Part shown: in pieces, positions 20,265-29,231 of the stretch
Numbering within the stretch: position 1 is the first letter of the stretch
Layout of the letters: every line of letters begins with the position of its first letter
Notes under the pieces: generated by a model
What the model was told of the DNA's origin: nothing
What the model saw: only the letters and a program-made list of their open reading frames with translations
Database searches by the model: none
Source of the DNA: Roseimaritima sediminicola
GTDB lineage: Bacteria > Planctomycetota > Planctomycetia > Pirellulales > Pirellulaceae
Direction of reading: 5' to 3'
DNA length: 64,000 nucleotides
NCBI RefSeq assembly: GCF_009618275.1
Contig: NZ_WIAD01000026.1
Location: forward strand, 1 to 64,000
Translations under genes and position numbers: made by a program

Positions 20265-23200
20265 ATGAAATCATTTGGCCGCCTTTTTAAGCGATCCCAG
20301 GACGCCCGTCGTAATCAGGCTCCAGCCAGCGGCAAGCGGCGATTGCGTAGCGAAGCGTTGGAGCGACGCGAACTCCTGGCCGGAGACCTGCTGGCTTTCC
20401 ACAACGACTTTGCCCCGGTCGATGTCAACCGCGACTACCGGGTCGAGCCGATCGACGCGTTGTTGGTGATCAACCAACTGAATCGCAGCGGACCGGGCAG
20501 CGTGGAAACCGTGATGGCGGACAGCGATGCCGAGGAGGTGGGCTTGGTCGACGTCAACGGCGACAACGAAGTCACGCCGATGGACGCTCTGCAGGTCGTC
20601 AACGCCCTGAACCGCGGGCAAGGCATCGACGGCGAAGTGATGGAATTGCGGTTGGGAGTGCGCGACCATCAGACCGATGCGGACCTCTTGGATCCGGGCA
20701 GCCGAACGCTGAACCTGGTCTTCGACGAGGCGACCCAGCGAAGCCAGATCGTGGACCTGGAGGTCTCTTACCTGGACCTTCGCGGCTTTGGTCAGGACAG
20801 CGGTGCGTTTTCGGTGTTCGTCGATATCTTCACGCCGATTTCCGGAGCGACGTTCTCCGACGTGGTCGAACCGGTGGTGACCGAGACGCAGGAGTTGCTG
20901 TTCTCCAAAGAGATCCAGTCGGCCAGCGGCGACATCATCTTCTCGGACACGTCCAGCAGCACCACGGTGCCGGTATCGGTCGCTTCACTCGGCAGCAATC
21001 CGACCGCGGCGATCGGTGGCGTGCTGGAGCAACTGGGTTATGACAGCAGCCAGTTCTCGGTCGAAGTCCTGCCGCCGCTGAACAACACCATCGGTTTGGA
21101 CGTCCAGATCCGCTTTCTGGGTGACGATCTGTCGAACATCCAGTTGCCGAACCTGACCGCCGATACCAGTCAATTGAGCGGTGCTCAGGTCACGTTCCAG
21201 AACCTGGAGACGGCCGCGATCAACCCCGATGGCAGCGTCAACAGCGACGCCATCCCGTTGAATATTAATTTCAACAGCCGCAGTGCCGGCGGACAAGAAG
21301 TTTATAACAACAGCGTCCAGGGCTCGTTCGGCGAAGACGGCTACGACGACGTCGGCGGAATCGCCAGCGGCAACCTGCCCGGCGGTTACGACGACCAAGG
21401 CAATACGGTGCCCTATGACGCGTTCAGCCTGCCGGTTCGTTTCAAGCAGCTGTACAACGAGTTCATCGTTCAGATCGATCAACCGCTGGAAACGCCGCCG
21501 GTAGGCTCCGGTAACGAGCTGTTGCTGATCGACGAGGGGGACAGCCTGCGGGTCGACAACGTTCTGATCGACATCGACGATGACCCTTCGATTCCCGGCG
21601 ATGACCGGTACGGATTGGTGGTTTTCAACGTCATCGAGAGCAGCTTGGTTGCCGGCACGGGCAACCTGACGGTGAACGAAGATCTGATGCCCGCCGGTGG
21701 CAATACGATCGATCTGGCGACGCTGGTGACGGACCTGAATGATCCGAACGCAACGATCACGATCACCTCGGCCACCAACGGTGCCAACGGCACGGTGTCC
21801 CTGACCGGTTCGGTCGCCACCTACACGCCCGCGGCCGACTTCTTCGGCGTCGATTCCTTTACCTATGTCGCCAGCAACGGCAGCAGCACTTCGACCGGCA
21901 CGGTCAACGTGACGGTGGTTTCGCAGAACGATGCACCCACCGGAACGCCCGATCAGATCAGTGCGACTCGCGGCACGGTGCGGGTGATCCAGCCCACCGA
22001 ATTGACGAACAACGACAGCGCGGGACCGGCCAACGAGGACCAGACTCTGGTCATCGATTCGGTGGCCGGTACCGGTGTGGTGCTCAACGGCGATGGCACG
22101 GTTTCCTTCACACCGCCGGCCAGCGGTGCGACGGCGACGTTTACGTATGTGGTTCGCGACAGCGACGGGGCGACTTCGGACCCGATCCAGGTGACCGTCA
22201 ATATCGACGAGCAACCCCTGCCGCCCACCGCTGGCGATTTCACGCTCTCGGGAACCGAAGGAACCACCCTGACGTTCACCGACAGCGATCTGTTGGCCAA
22301 CGTCCAGGGCACTTCGCCGATCACCGTCGACAGTGTTTCCGGGCTGACCTCGTTGATCAGCGGTTCCGGAGCGGGCACCCTGACCGATAACGGCGACGGG
22401 ACCTACAGCTACACGCCGGTCGACGACGACGTCTTCGGCAATGTCGCAACCTTTGATTTCACGGTCAGCAATTCCCTAGGCACCGATACCGGGACGGTCA
22501 CGATCAACTTGCAGGGCGTCAACGATGCTCCCAACGCGGTCGACGATACCTTCAACGTCGAAGAACTGTCGGGCGTCCACACGTTGATGGTTCTAGATAA
22601 CGACGATGCGGGACCGGGCGAAACCGGCGATTCGATCACAATCACCTCGGTCACCGGCACGGGCGTCAGCATCGCTCCCGGCGGCACGGCGGTGCTGTAC
22701 GATCCGCAAGAACTGTTCCCCGGCCAAACCAGCTTTACCTACACGATTACCGACTCGGGTAATCTGACCAGCACGGCGACGGTTACGGTCGATGTGACCG
22801 AAGGGCCGCGTCCGCGGGCGCTCGATGATACGGCCACCAGCGACGAAGGCGTCACGATCGACATTCCGGTGTTGGCCAACGACCGGGCGAACGTGGGTGA
22901 GACGCTGTCGATCGACAGCCTCGGCCCGATCACCGTGGGTGCCGGCAACGCCACCATCTCGATCGTCGGCGACAGCGTTCGCGTCGATCCCTCGGATGAT
23001 TACAACGGCGTCGTCGAATTTACTTACACCGTGACCGATACCAGTGGCGTGGTCGATGATCAAGCGGCTGCGACCGGGACCGTGACCCTGACGATTGGAC
23101 CGGTGAACGATCCGCCGATCATCGGTGCCGATCCCGCACGGACGACCACCAGCAACGTTCCGTTGACGATTGCCGTCAGCGAACTGCTGGCCAATGACTC

Positions 23201-24524
23201 GCCCGGTGTCAACGAGGACGATCAGACGTTGTCGGTCAGCAGTGTGACGGCTGCGACGGCCAACGGCGGCACGGCGGTCCTGGACAATGGCAACATCGTC
23301 TACACCCCGCCGCTGAACTTCGAAGGCACCGATACGATCACCTACACCGTCAGTGATGATGGAGATCCGGTCGCCAGCAGCGAAGCGACGTTGACGATCA
23401 ATGTGAACAACATCGATCCCATCGCCGGCGACGACGAAGTGACCGCGTTTGTGAATGTTCCGGCCATCTACTCGGCCGCGCGACTGTTGGGTAACGACAG
23501 CGCCGGTGAGGCGTCGCAGCAGTTGACGATCACGGCCGTCAACGCCCAGGCCGGCACGCGCGGCACGGTCTCGCTCGAGTCCGACGGCAGCGTGCGGTTT
23601 GTCCCCGAAACCGACTTCATCGGTCAGACCAGCTTTACCTACACGATCAGTGACGGCATCGAATCGGCCGTCGGCACGGTGCACGTCGACGTCCAGGAAT
23701 TCCAGCCCAGCACGATCTCCGGCACGGTCTTCTTCGACAGCATCGCCAGCGTTTCCAATCCGGTTCGTAACGGCACGCGTGAAGCCGGCGAGAGCGGTTT
23801 GGCCAACGTCCAGGTGACGCTCAGCAGTACCGCTGCCGACAATGTGACCGGCGAAGCGATTTCGCAAACCGCGTACACGAACCTGGAAGGCAACTTCAGC
23901 TTCGAAGGCCTGCCGCCGGGACGCTACGTCGTCAACGCGATGATCGGCGACGACCTGATCGATGGTCCGGACACGGCCGGCAGCCAGGGAGACCTGGACA
24001 GCGTGGAAAACCAGTTCACGGTCAACTTCCCGCAGCCCGGTGGCTTCGACGCAACCGATTACGCGTTCTCGTTGATCGGCTACAGCGGCACCAGCGCCGC
24101 GGCGGCGATGGAGCGAACCGACCTGTTGGCTTCGACCTATCTGAGTCACCACAGCGACACGTCGAACAATTCCAACGGCGGCATGCAGGGTGGAACCGCT
24201 TCGCTGAACGCCGACGGAACGCTGAACTTCCTGCAGATGCGCGATGGCTTCGAGGGCGTCAAGCACGCCGAGATCGTGCTGAACGAAGCTCGAGATTCGG
24301 CGCTGCTGACGATCGTCAACAGCCTCAACGAAGTGCTGACCGCGCGGCTGGACGACACCCAGTTCCTGGTCGTGGACGATGGTGAGGGCGGCGTCGCGGT
24401 TCGCTTCTTTGGCGGCATCGAAGATTTTGACTTCACCGTGAACCCGTCCGACGCTCTGTACCAGGAGTTCGACGATTTCCGCAAAGCGATCGATCAGATC
24501 CTCGGATCGGACGACGTGATGTAG
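20265..24524 (+). CDS. Secreted cadherin/Ig-like repeat protein with N-terminal dockerin pair
   Basis: A 1419-residue extracellular protein. ATG 20265 is preferred over the upstream TTG at 20235. The N-terminus carries SEALERRELLAGD (planctomycete extracellular motif), followed at once by two dockerin-type repeats (about 45-110, VEPIDALLVINQLNR and VTPMDALQVVNALNR); its two neighbours carry theirs at the C-terminus. Next come a beta domain with YLDLRGFGQDSGAFSVFVDI (about 165-190) and an uncharacterised module (about 230-320) that resembles part of the 5275-aa protein. Residues about 470-1140 are at least six tandem-95/cadherin-like domains (DAPTGTPDQ..., TFTYVV.DS.G types) rich in Asp, so probably calcium-stiffened. 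A SdrB-like domain follows (about 1145-1250, GTVFFD...GREAGESGLANVQV). A roughly 140-residue C-terminal domain is unrecognised. Likely role: adhesion or matrix scaffold. Confidence 0.85.
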   Translation: MKSFGRLFKRSQDARRNQAPASGKRRLRSEALERRELLAGDLLAFHNDFAPVDVNRDYRVEPIDALLVINQLNRSGPGSVETVMADSDAEEVGLVDVNGDNEVTPMDALQVVNALNRGQGIDGEVMELRLGVRDHQTDADLLDPGSRTLNLVFDEATQRSQIVDLEVSYLDLRGFGQDSGAFSVFVDIFTPISGATFSDVVEPVVTETQELLFSKEIQSASGDIIFSDTSSSTTVPVSVASLGSNPTAAIGGVLEQLGYDSSQFSVEVLPPLNNTIGLDVQIRFLGDDLSNIQLPNLTADTSQLSGAQVTFQNLETAAINPDGSVNSDAIPLNINFNSRSAGGQEVYNNSVQGSFGEDGYDDVGGIASGNLPGGYDDQGNTVPYDAFSLPVRFKQLYNEFIVQIDQPLETPPVGSGNELLLIDEGDSLRVDNVLIDIDDDPSIPGDDRYGLVVFNVIESSLVAGTGNLTVNEDLMPAGGNTIDLATLVTDLNDPNATITITSATNGANGTVSLTGSVATYTPAADFFGVDSFTYVASNGSSTSTGTVNVTVVSQNDAPTGTPDQISATRGTVRVIQPTELTNNDSAGPANEDQTLVIDSVAGTGVVLNGDGTVSFTPPASGATATFTYVVRDSDGATSDPIQVTVNIDEQPLPPTAGDFTLSGTEGTTLTFTDSDLLANVQGTSPITVDSVSGLTSLISGSGAGTLTDNGDGTYSYTPVDDDVFGNVATFDFTVSNSLGTDTGTVTINLQGVNDAPNAVDDTFNVEELSGVHTLMVLDNDDAGPGETGDSITITSVTGTGVSIAPGGTAVLYDPQELFPGQTSFTYTITDSGNLTSTATVTVDVTEGPRPRALDDTATSDEGVTIDIPVLANDRANVGETLSIDSLGPITVGAGNATISIVGDSVRVDPSDDYNGVVEFTYTVTDTSGVVDDQAAATGTVTLTIGPVNDPPIIGADPARTTTSNVPLTIAVSELLANDSPGVNEDDQTLSVSSVTAATANGGTAVLDNGNIVYTPPLNFEGTDTITYTVSDDGDPVASSEATLTINVNNIDPIAGDDEVTAFVNVPAIYSAARLLGNDSAGEASQQLTITAVNAQAGTRGTVSLESDGSVRFVPETDFIGQTSFTYTISDGIESAVGTVHVDVQEFQPSTISGTVFFDSIASVSNPVRNGTREAGESGLANVQVTLSSTAADNVTGEAISQTAYTNLEGNFSFEGLPPGRYVVNAMIGDDLIDGPDTAGSQGDLDSVENQFTVNFPQPGGFDATDYAFSLIGYSGTSAAAAMERTDLLASTYLSHHSDTSNNSNGGMQGGTASLNADGTLNFLQMRDGFEGVKHAEIVLNEARDSALLTIVNSLNEVLTARLDDTQFLVVDDGEGGVAVRFFGGIEDFDFTVNPSDALYQEFDDFRKAIDQILGSDDVM

Positions 24525-24536
24525 GTCGGCGGCACC

Positions 24537-24962
24537 ATGGTTGAGGAATCAAACGATCGTCACCGGATTCGCCTTCGCGGCCCCTGGTGGCGGTCGATCG
24601 GTCGCTCTTTCGACCCCCGCCACGCCACTCGCGTGGACTGGGCCGCCGCTCTGGCCACACCGCCCACGCGGGTTTCTACCCAGCAGCGGGTGGACGCGTT
24701 TGTTCTGCGTCGCACTTTCAATTCGCCGACCGGTTTAGAGGATGGCGATCGATTGTTCCTGGTCCTGCGGCAGGTGGATTATGTGCGCTCGATAACGCTC
24801 AACGGCCAGGGGATCTGGACCGGCGACGAGACCGCATCGCCGCATCTGGAGATCGAGGTATCACAGTACCTGCAGGACCATAACGAACTGGAGTTGCTGA
24901 TTGCGGTGCCCTGCCCTGCTCCGCCCCGCAGCCACGGCGAGGTGGCCCTGGAGATTGGTTGA
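24537..24962 (+). CDS. Small protein with galactose-binding-like (GH2 sugar-binding type) fold
   Basis: A 141-residue protein without a signal peptide. The segment from about residue 45 (RVDAFVLRRTFNSPTGLEDGDRL to YVRSITLNGQGIWTG and LEIEVSQYLQDHNELEL) matches the jelly-roll pattern of the sugar-binding domain of glycoside hydrolase family 2: an R.F..P....D.....L....I.LNG...G...........DIS..L...N.L. pattern. No catalytic domain is attached. It starts 12 bp after the preceding stop and converges on flhB. Its 3' end runs into a TGGTTGA tandem repeat. The role is unknown; carbohydrate or structural binding is an inference from fold only. Confidence 0.6.
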   Translation: MVEESNDRHRIRLRGPWWRSIGRSFDPRHATRVDWAAALATPPTRVSTQQRVDAFVLRRTFNSPTGLEDGDRLFLVLRQVDYVRSITLNGQGIWTGDETASPHLEIEVSQYLQDHNELELLIAVPCPAPPRSHGEVALEIG

Positions 24963-25183
24963 TGGTTGATGGTTGATGACCAGGAGCCGCGACTGCCTTG
25001 AAGTTGCTGCCGGACAACTACGCGGTCATTCGATGACGAGCACGAGCACGAGCACCGCTCCGCTGAGCACGAGGCGAGTACGAGTACCGCTGCGCTGAGT
25101 ACGAGTACCGCTGCGCTGAGTACGAAGTTGCGACAACCAACAACCAACAACCAACAACCAACAACCAACAACCAACAACCCCT
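24957..25183. repeat. Low-complexity and dispersed repeat region
   Basis: Between two convergent genes. It contains TGGTTGA repeats (24957-24980), ACGAGC repeats (25035-25052), units of GAGTACGAGTACCGCTGCGC (about 25075-25122) also found at 55250-55300, and ACCAACA repeats (25138-25182). Nothing is protein-like. Confidence 0.8.
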
Positions 25184-25185
25184 CG

Positions 25186-26268
25186 CTACGCCGCGGTGGC
25201 CTGAGGGATGCTCTTGCCCTGCAGCTGATAGACGTAACGTAGGACTTCGGCCACCGCCTGGTACTGCTCCAGCGGGATCGATCCGCCCACGTCGACCGTC
25301 TTGTACAAAACCTGCGCCAGGGGTTTGCGTTCGACGATCGGCACGCCGTGTTCCAAGGCCAAACGGCGAATCTTTTGGGCCACCGTTCCGGCGCCTTTGG
25401 CCACGACCTGGGGCGCCGCCATCTCCGCCGGATCGTACTTGATCGCGATGGCCAGTTCCGTGGGGTTGGTGACCACGACGTCCGCGCCGGGCACCTCCGA
25501 GGCCACCTGTTGCATGGCCAGTTGCCGCTGGATCTGACGCCGGCGAGCTTTCATCTGTGGGTCGCCCTCGGACTCCTTCATCTCGTCGCGGACTTCCTGG
25601 TCGGTCATCTTCAGGTCCTCTTCGTGTTTCCACCACTGATAGGCGTACTCCAGCAAGGCCAACAACAACAGCGCCGCGGCGATCCACAAGCTGGTATCGA
25701 ACAGGCAATCGAACAGAGTCTTGGCCACCATCGGCATGTCCATGGCCGCGATTCCCAGGATCGCATCCTGCTGCCGCATGATCGAGAACACCGCGATGCA
25801 GGCGATGACCAGGATCTTGAAAATACCAAAGCCCAGCCGCATCACGCCCTGCAGCGAGAACATCCGTTTCAGGCCTGCAAACGGATTAATGTGGCTGAAC
25901 TGAGGCATCAGCTTCTTGGTGCTCAGTAACAACCCGACCTGAGTGATGTTGATGACGATCCCGGCGACGAACATCACCAGCAACAGCGGCATCACGATCC
26001 AGCCCAACCGCAGGGCGATCGCCGTCAGGTTACTGGTGGCTTCGTGCGGCGTTACCGCCAGGGCCGGACCGCCGCTGAGGGTTTGCACGAGGTTGGCGGC
26101 CAGTTTGTCGACGGTCTCGCGGCCGAACCAGTACAGAGCCAGCACGGCGGCCATCAGCATCGCCGCGCTGGTCAGGTCTTGGCTCTTGACGACCTGACCA
26201 TCTTCGCGCGCCTTGCGGCGTCGCTGTTCACTGGCTGAATGTTTCTTTTCTCCTGCGGAATCGGCCAT
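25186..26268 (-). CDS. flhB: Flagellar type III export protein FlhB
   Basis: FlhB is the substrate-specificity switch of the flagellar export gate, inner membrane. The 360 residues match the family length: a basic cytoplasmic N-terminus (KKHSASEQRRRKAREDGQVVKSQDL), four membrane segments (about 30-225), and the cytoplasmic FlhBC domain. The self-cleavage motif reads NPTE (in VVVTNPTELAIAIKYDP) rather than the usual NPTH; the Asn and Pro needed for cleavage are kept. The start has TAGGAG four to five bases upstream, overlapping the stop of fliR, so translation is probably coupled. It is the last gene of the flagellar run. Confidence 0.95.
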   Translation of the reverse strand: MADSAGEKKHSASEQRRRKAREDGQVVKSQDLTSAAMLMAAVLALYWFGRETVDKLAANLVQTLSGGPALAVTPHEATSNLTAIALRLGWIVMPLLLVMFVAGIVINITQVGLLLSTKKLMPQFSHINPFAGLKRMFSLQGVMRLGFGIFKILVIACIAVFSIMRQQDAILGIAAMDMPMVAKTLFDCLFDTSLWIAAALLLLALLEYAYQWWKHEEDLKMTDQEVRDEMKESEGDPQMKARRRQIQRQLAMQQVASEVPGADVVVTNPTELAIAIKYDPAEMAAPQVVAKGAGTVAQKIRRLALEHGVPIVERKPLAQVLYKTVDVGGSIPLEQYQAVAEVLRYVYQLQGKSIPQATAA

Positions 26269-26275
26269 GATGCTC

Positions 26276-27058
26276 CTACCACATGGTCGCGACGCGCTGC
26301 ATCGCGATGGTTAGTTCTTCGGCAAAGATCCAGCTGGCTCCGCCGATCGCCATCGCCATCACCGCCAACATCGCCAAGGCGTTGATGTTTAAACCGATCG
26401 CCAACACGTTCAATCCCGGCAGCGTGCGGCTGATAAAGCCCGTGACCAGGTTGGTCAGCAACAAAGCCGTAACGACCGGGGCCGCCAGTCGCACGCCCGC
26501 GCCCACGCCGCCGGCCAACTGCCCGACGACCAGGGACAACATACTTTCGTGGATCGCCACCTGGCCAGGCGCCATCGACTGGAAACTGTCCATCAGGGCG
26601 GTCAACATCAGGCGGTGGCCGCCCAGGCTGAGGAAGACGGTCGTGACCAACATTCCGATCAGGCGTGCCAGCGCCGGCATGTTGGACCGCGTGGCCGGGT
26701 CCTGGGCGTCGCCCAGCTGCATCCCGCCGGTGCTGCTGATCAGTTCGCCGCCCAGCTGCATGCCGGTGATTAACAGCTGGATGACCGTCCCGATCAACAT
26801 GCCGATCAACGCTTCGCGGGCGATCGCAATGGCCAGCTCGATCAGGTTCTCGATTCTTGGCGCGGACGCGGCCGCTTCGTCGCCGGCGATCGCGGGCAAT
26901 AGCAGCAACGTCAGCGTGATCGCCAGCAGGGCTCGCACCCGTTTGGGAACGCCCACGCCCACGGCCGGCATCGCCATCAACAGCGTGCTCAGACGCGTCA
27001 GCACCAGCAAAAACAGCACCAGGTGCGACAGCAACAGGTCCGTGGCGGCAGCGATCAC
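26276..27058 (-). CDS. fliR: Flagellar export gate protein FliR
   Basis: FliR is a core component of the FliPQR export gate in the inner membrane. It is 260 residues, normal for the family, with about six hydrophobic segments and the family pattern RLSTLLMAMPAVGVGVPKRVR near the N-terminus. The start is GTG, sharing GTGA with the stop of fliQ (4-bp overlap), which favours coupled translation at the stoichiometry of the gate. It is followed by flhB after 7 bp. Confidence 0.95.
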   Translation of the reverse strand: MIAAATDLLLSHLVLFLLVLTRLSTLLMAMPAVGVGVPKRVRALLAITLTLLLLPAIAGDEAAASAPRIENLIELAIAIAREALIGMLIGTVIQLLITGMQLGGELISSTGGMQLGDAQDPATRSNMPALARLIGMLVTTVFLSLGGHRLMLTALMDSFQSMAPGQVAIHESMLSLVVGQLAGGVGAGVRLAAPVVTALLLTNLVTGFISRTLPGLNVLAIGLNINALAMLAVMAMAIGGASWIFAEELTIAMQRVATMW

Positions 27059-27318
27059 GGCATGCCAGCGTTTTCAATCGCAGTCCGCGTCAGGTCGACC
27101 ATCTTCTGCACCACCCAGGGCAGACAGGCCACCATGACCACAGCCATGGCAAAGATTTTGGGGACGAACGAGACGGTCTGGTCCTGGACCTGGGTCAGCG
27201 CCTGGATCAGGCCGATCAGCAAACCGACCACCATGCCCACCAACAGGATCGGCGAACCGATCAGAATGGCCGACATCAACATTTCGCGGCACATGTCCAC
27301 GGCGGTTTCACTATTCAT
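27055..27318 (-). CDS. fliQ: Flagellar export gate protein FliQ
   Basis: An 87-residue protein with two transmembrane segments, the size and pattern of FliQ (ILIGSPILLVGMVVGLLIGLIQALTQVQDQTVSFVPKI). It forms the export gate with FliP and FliR. ATG start lies 6 bp after the fliP stop; the stop overlaps the fliR start. Confidence 0.95.
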   Translation of the reverse strand: MNSETAVDMCREMLMSAILIGSPILLVGMVVGLLIGLIQALTQVQDQTVSFVPKIFAMAVVMVACLPWVVQKMVDLTRTAIENAGMP

Positions 27319-27324
27319 TTTCGA

Positions 27325-28248
27325 TCACATCCCATAGGTGCCAAAACTGTCCATCAACATTTGGACCACCAGATGCCAACCATCGACCAGGACGAACAGC
27401 AGCAGCTTGAAAGGCAACGAGATCACCGCCGGCGGCAACATCAGCATCCCCATCGAGATCGTCACGCTGGCCACGACCAGGTCGACGATCAAAAAGGGCA
27501 GGTAGATCTGAAACCCCATCAAGAACGCCGTCTTCAGCTCGCTGAGCATGTAGGCTGGCAGCAACGCCCGCAGCGGGATCTCGTCCCAGCTCTGCGGTTC
27601 CTGGCCGTCCGGAGCGACGTAGCGATAAAACAGCAGCACGTCGTCGTGGTTTTCGGTGACGTCGATCTGCCGAGCCATGAAGTCGCGGATCGGCTGGACG
27701 CCCCGCTCCCAGGCGTCGGTCGACGACATCGATGTTTCCGGATCGGTGTATGGCACGATCGCTTCGTCGTAGGTCTGTTTCCACACCGGCGTCATCACGA
27801 ACAGCGTCATGAACAACGCCACGCTGGTCATCACCTGGCTGGGCGGCAACGATTGCAGGCCGATCGCCTGACGCAGCAAGCCCAGCACGATGATGATCCG
27901 CACGTAACAGGTGGTCATCAACAACAACGCCGGCGCCAGGCTCAACACCGTCAACAGCAATACGATCTGCAGACTGCTGCTCAATCCCTCCGGGCTGGTC
28001 CAACGCTCCGGTCCGCCGCCGACAAAGTCCAGGGGCGATTCCAGGATGGGCTGTCCCAAGTCGTCGGACGTCAACAGCGTCGCGTCGGCTTCGCCCGCCG
28101 GCTCCGCTTGTGCCGCCTCACTGGCCGGCTGAACCGCTTCCTGAGCCCACAGCCGAGCCTCGTTCGGACCGGTCCAGAGCAGCCCCAGCACCAGACCCAG
28201 CAGGATACGGCGGCAGCGGCTCGCAGCGGTGGAAAACGACTGGTTCAA
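27325..28248 (-). CDS. fliP: Flagellar export gate protein FliP
   Basis: FliP, the main pore subunit of the flagellar export gate. I set the start at TTG 28248: AGGAGA lies five bases upstream (28254-28259) and a signal-peptide-like segment ([13 protein letters not shown]) follows; upstream in-frame codons (to 28389) look non-coding. The product is 307 residues against about 245 in typical FliP. The extra length is a Gln/Glu/Ala-rich stretch (about 34-85, [20 protein letters not shown]) between signal peptide and first membrane segment. The core is canonical: [34 protein letters not shown] and [20 protein letters not shown]. It is the first gene of the second flagellar block, separated from fliO by four unrelated genes. 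Confidence 0.93.
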   Translation of the reverse strand: MNQSFSTAASRCRRILLGLVLGLLWTGPNEARLWAQEAVQPASEAAQAEPAGEADATLLTSDDLGQPILESPLDFVGGGPERWTSPEGLSSSLQIVLLLTVLSLAPALLLMTTCYVRIIIVLGLLRQAIGLQSLPPSQVMTSVALFMTLFVMTPVWKQTYDEAIVPYTDPETSMSSTDAWERGVQPIRDFMARQIDVTENHDDVLLFYRYVAPDGQEPQSWDEIPLRALLPAYMLSELKTAFLMGFQIYLPFLIVDLVVASVTISMGMLMLPPAVISLPFKLLLFVLVDGWHLVVQMLMDSFGTYGM

Positions 28249-28500
28249 ACGGCTCTCCTGGCATCTCGACGACCAGGTCGAAGCGTACGCGAAGAGCGGC
28301 TTGAGACGAAATAGAGATTTTTTCCGAGATTTGGGAAATAGGAAAGCGGTGGATGCCGGTGGACACTCCGCAGAACATTCGACCACCAATCCTCGCTAAT
28401 TGCACACAGATAAAATCTTCTGGAAAGATGGGTGCCGATGAGGGGTCCGAGAACGATCACCCGCTGGACTTGGGTCGCCTTGCCGCGAGTTCGTTGGGCC

Positions 28501-29223
28501 CTACATCGAGAGGTAGAGAAGCGGCCAGACGATGATACTGGCCACGTTGATAAGCCACGCACTGAATAATCGCAGCTGCAATTCGGGCTCTTCGTAGGCG
28601 GCCGCAGGAAAGGAGAGCAGCAGGCCGACCGAGTACAGGTTCACCAGCGGAGGGCACACCAACAGTCCGACAATGCTAGATAAGAAAGCTCGCCGCACGC
28701 GGTCCTCCAGCTCCTCGGCACGATCGGGACGCTGCAGCGAGGCCATTCGTCGCTGCGCGACGGGGTCGCCCGTAGCGGTGGGGCGATAGGGATTCTCTGC
28801 TGCGTCGGGAGCAATGGAGGCTGTGGGCGTTTGGGAAGCCAGCATGCCCTCGCGGCTCGCCGCCTCGCGGCCCGTCTCGGCGGTCCGCCCCCGCTGGTCT
28901 TCCTCACGCAGCGGTTTGCTGCAGCTCCAGCAGATCTCAAAAGCCGGTTCGTTCTGTTCGCCACAGCGGGAACAGATCCAGGGCAGCGCGTGCTGCATCC
29001 GCGCCTGGTCCGCGACCAGCAACTGGTCGGCTCGCTGGAAATCGTCCGCGTCCACCTCGACACGGACCAGCCGGTCGGTCCCGGCGCCGCCCATGCTGAG
29101 GGCCACCGCGGCGTCCGTCCCGGTGACGAACGCTTCGATACCGGCTTCCTGCAAACGCAGACGAATCGTTTCCGCTTCCAGAAAATTGAAAGCTTCGCGA
29201 AGGATCCGGCGCGAGTCGCTCAT
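28501..29223 (-). CDS. DUF2007-type protein with zinc ribbon and two membrane segments
   Basis: A 240-residue protein. Residues about 5-70 match the DUF2007 (putative signal-transducing) pattern: a ferredoxin-like fold with REAFNFLEAETIRLRLQEAGIEAFVTG and VRVEVDADDFQRADQLL. A zinc ribbon follows (about 83-102, CSRCGEQNEPAFEICWSC), then a disordered Pro/Arg/Ala-rich linker and two hydrophobic segments near the C-terminus (about 185-240). It lies 9 bp from the BI-1 gene, probably co-transcribed. No enzymatic role is visible. It interrupts the flagellar cluster and shows no flagellar signature. Confidence 0.8.
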   Translation of the reverse strand: MSDSRRILREAFNFLEAETIRLRLQEAGIEAFVTGTDAAVALSMGGAGTDRLVRVEVDADDFQRADQLLVADQARMQHALPWICSRCGEQNEPAFEICWSCSKPLREEDQRGRTAETGREAASREGMLASQTPTASIAPDAAENPYRPTATGDPVAQRRMASLQRPDRAEELEDRVRRAFLSSIVGLLVCPPLVNLYSVGLLLSFPAAAYEEPELQLRLFSAWLINVASIIVWPLLYLSM

Positions 29224-29231
29224 CCGCTCGC

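Noticed and set aside
25019-25183. Possible CRISPR array
   Set aside because: Units are 6-25 bp with no spacers of constant length and no cas genes.
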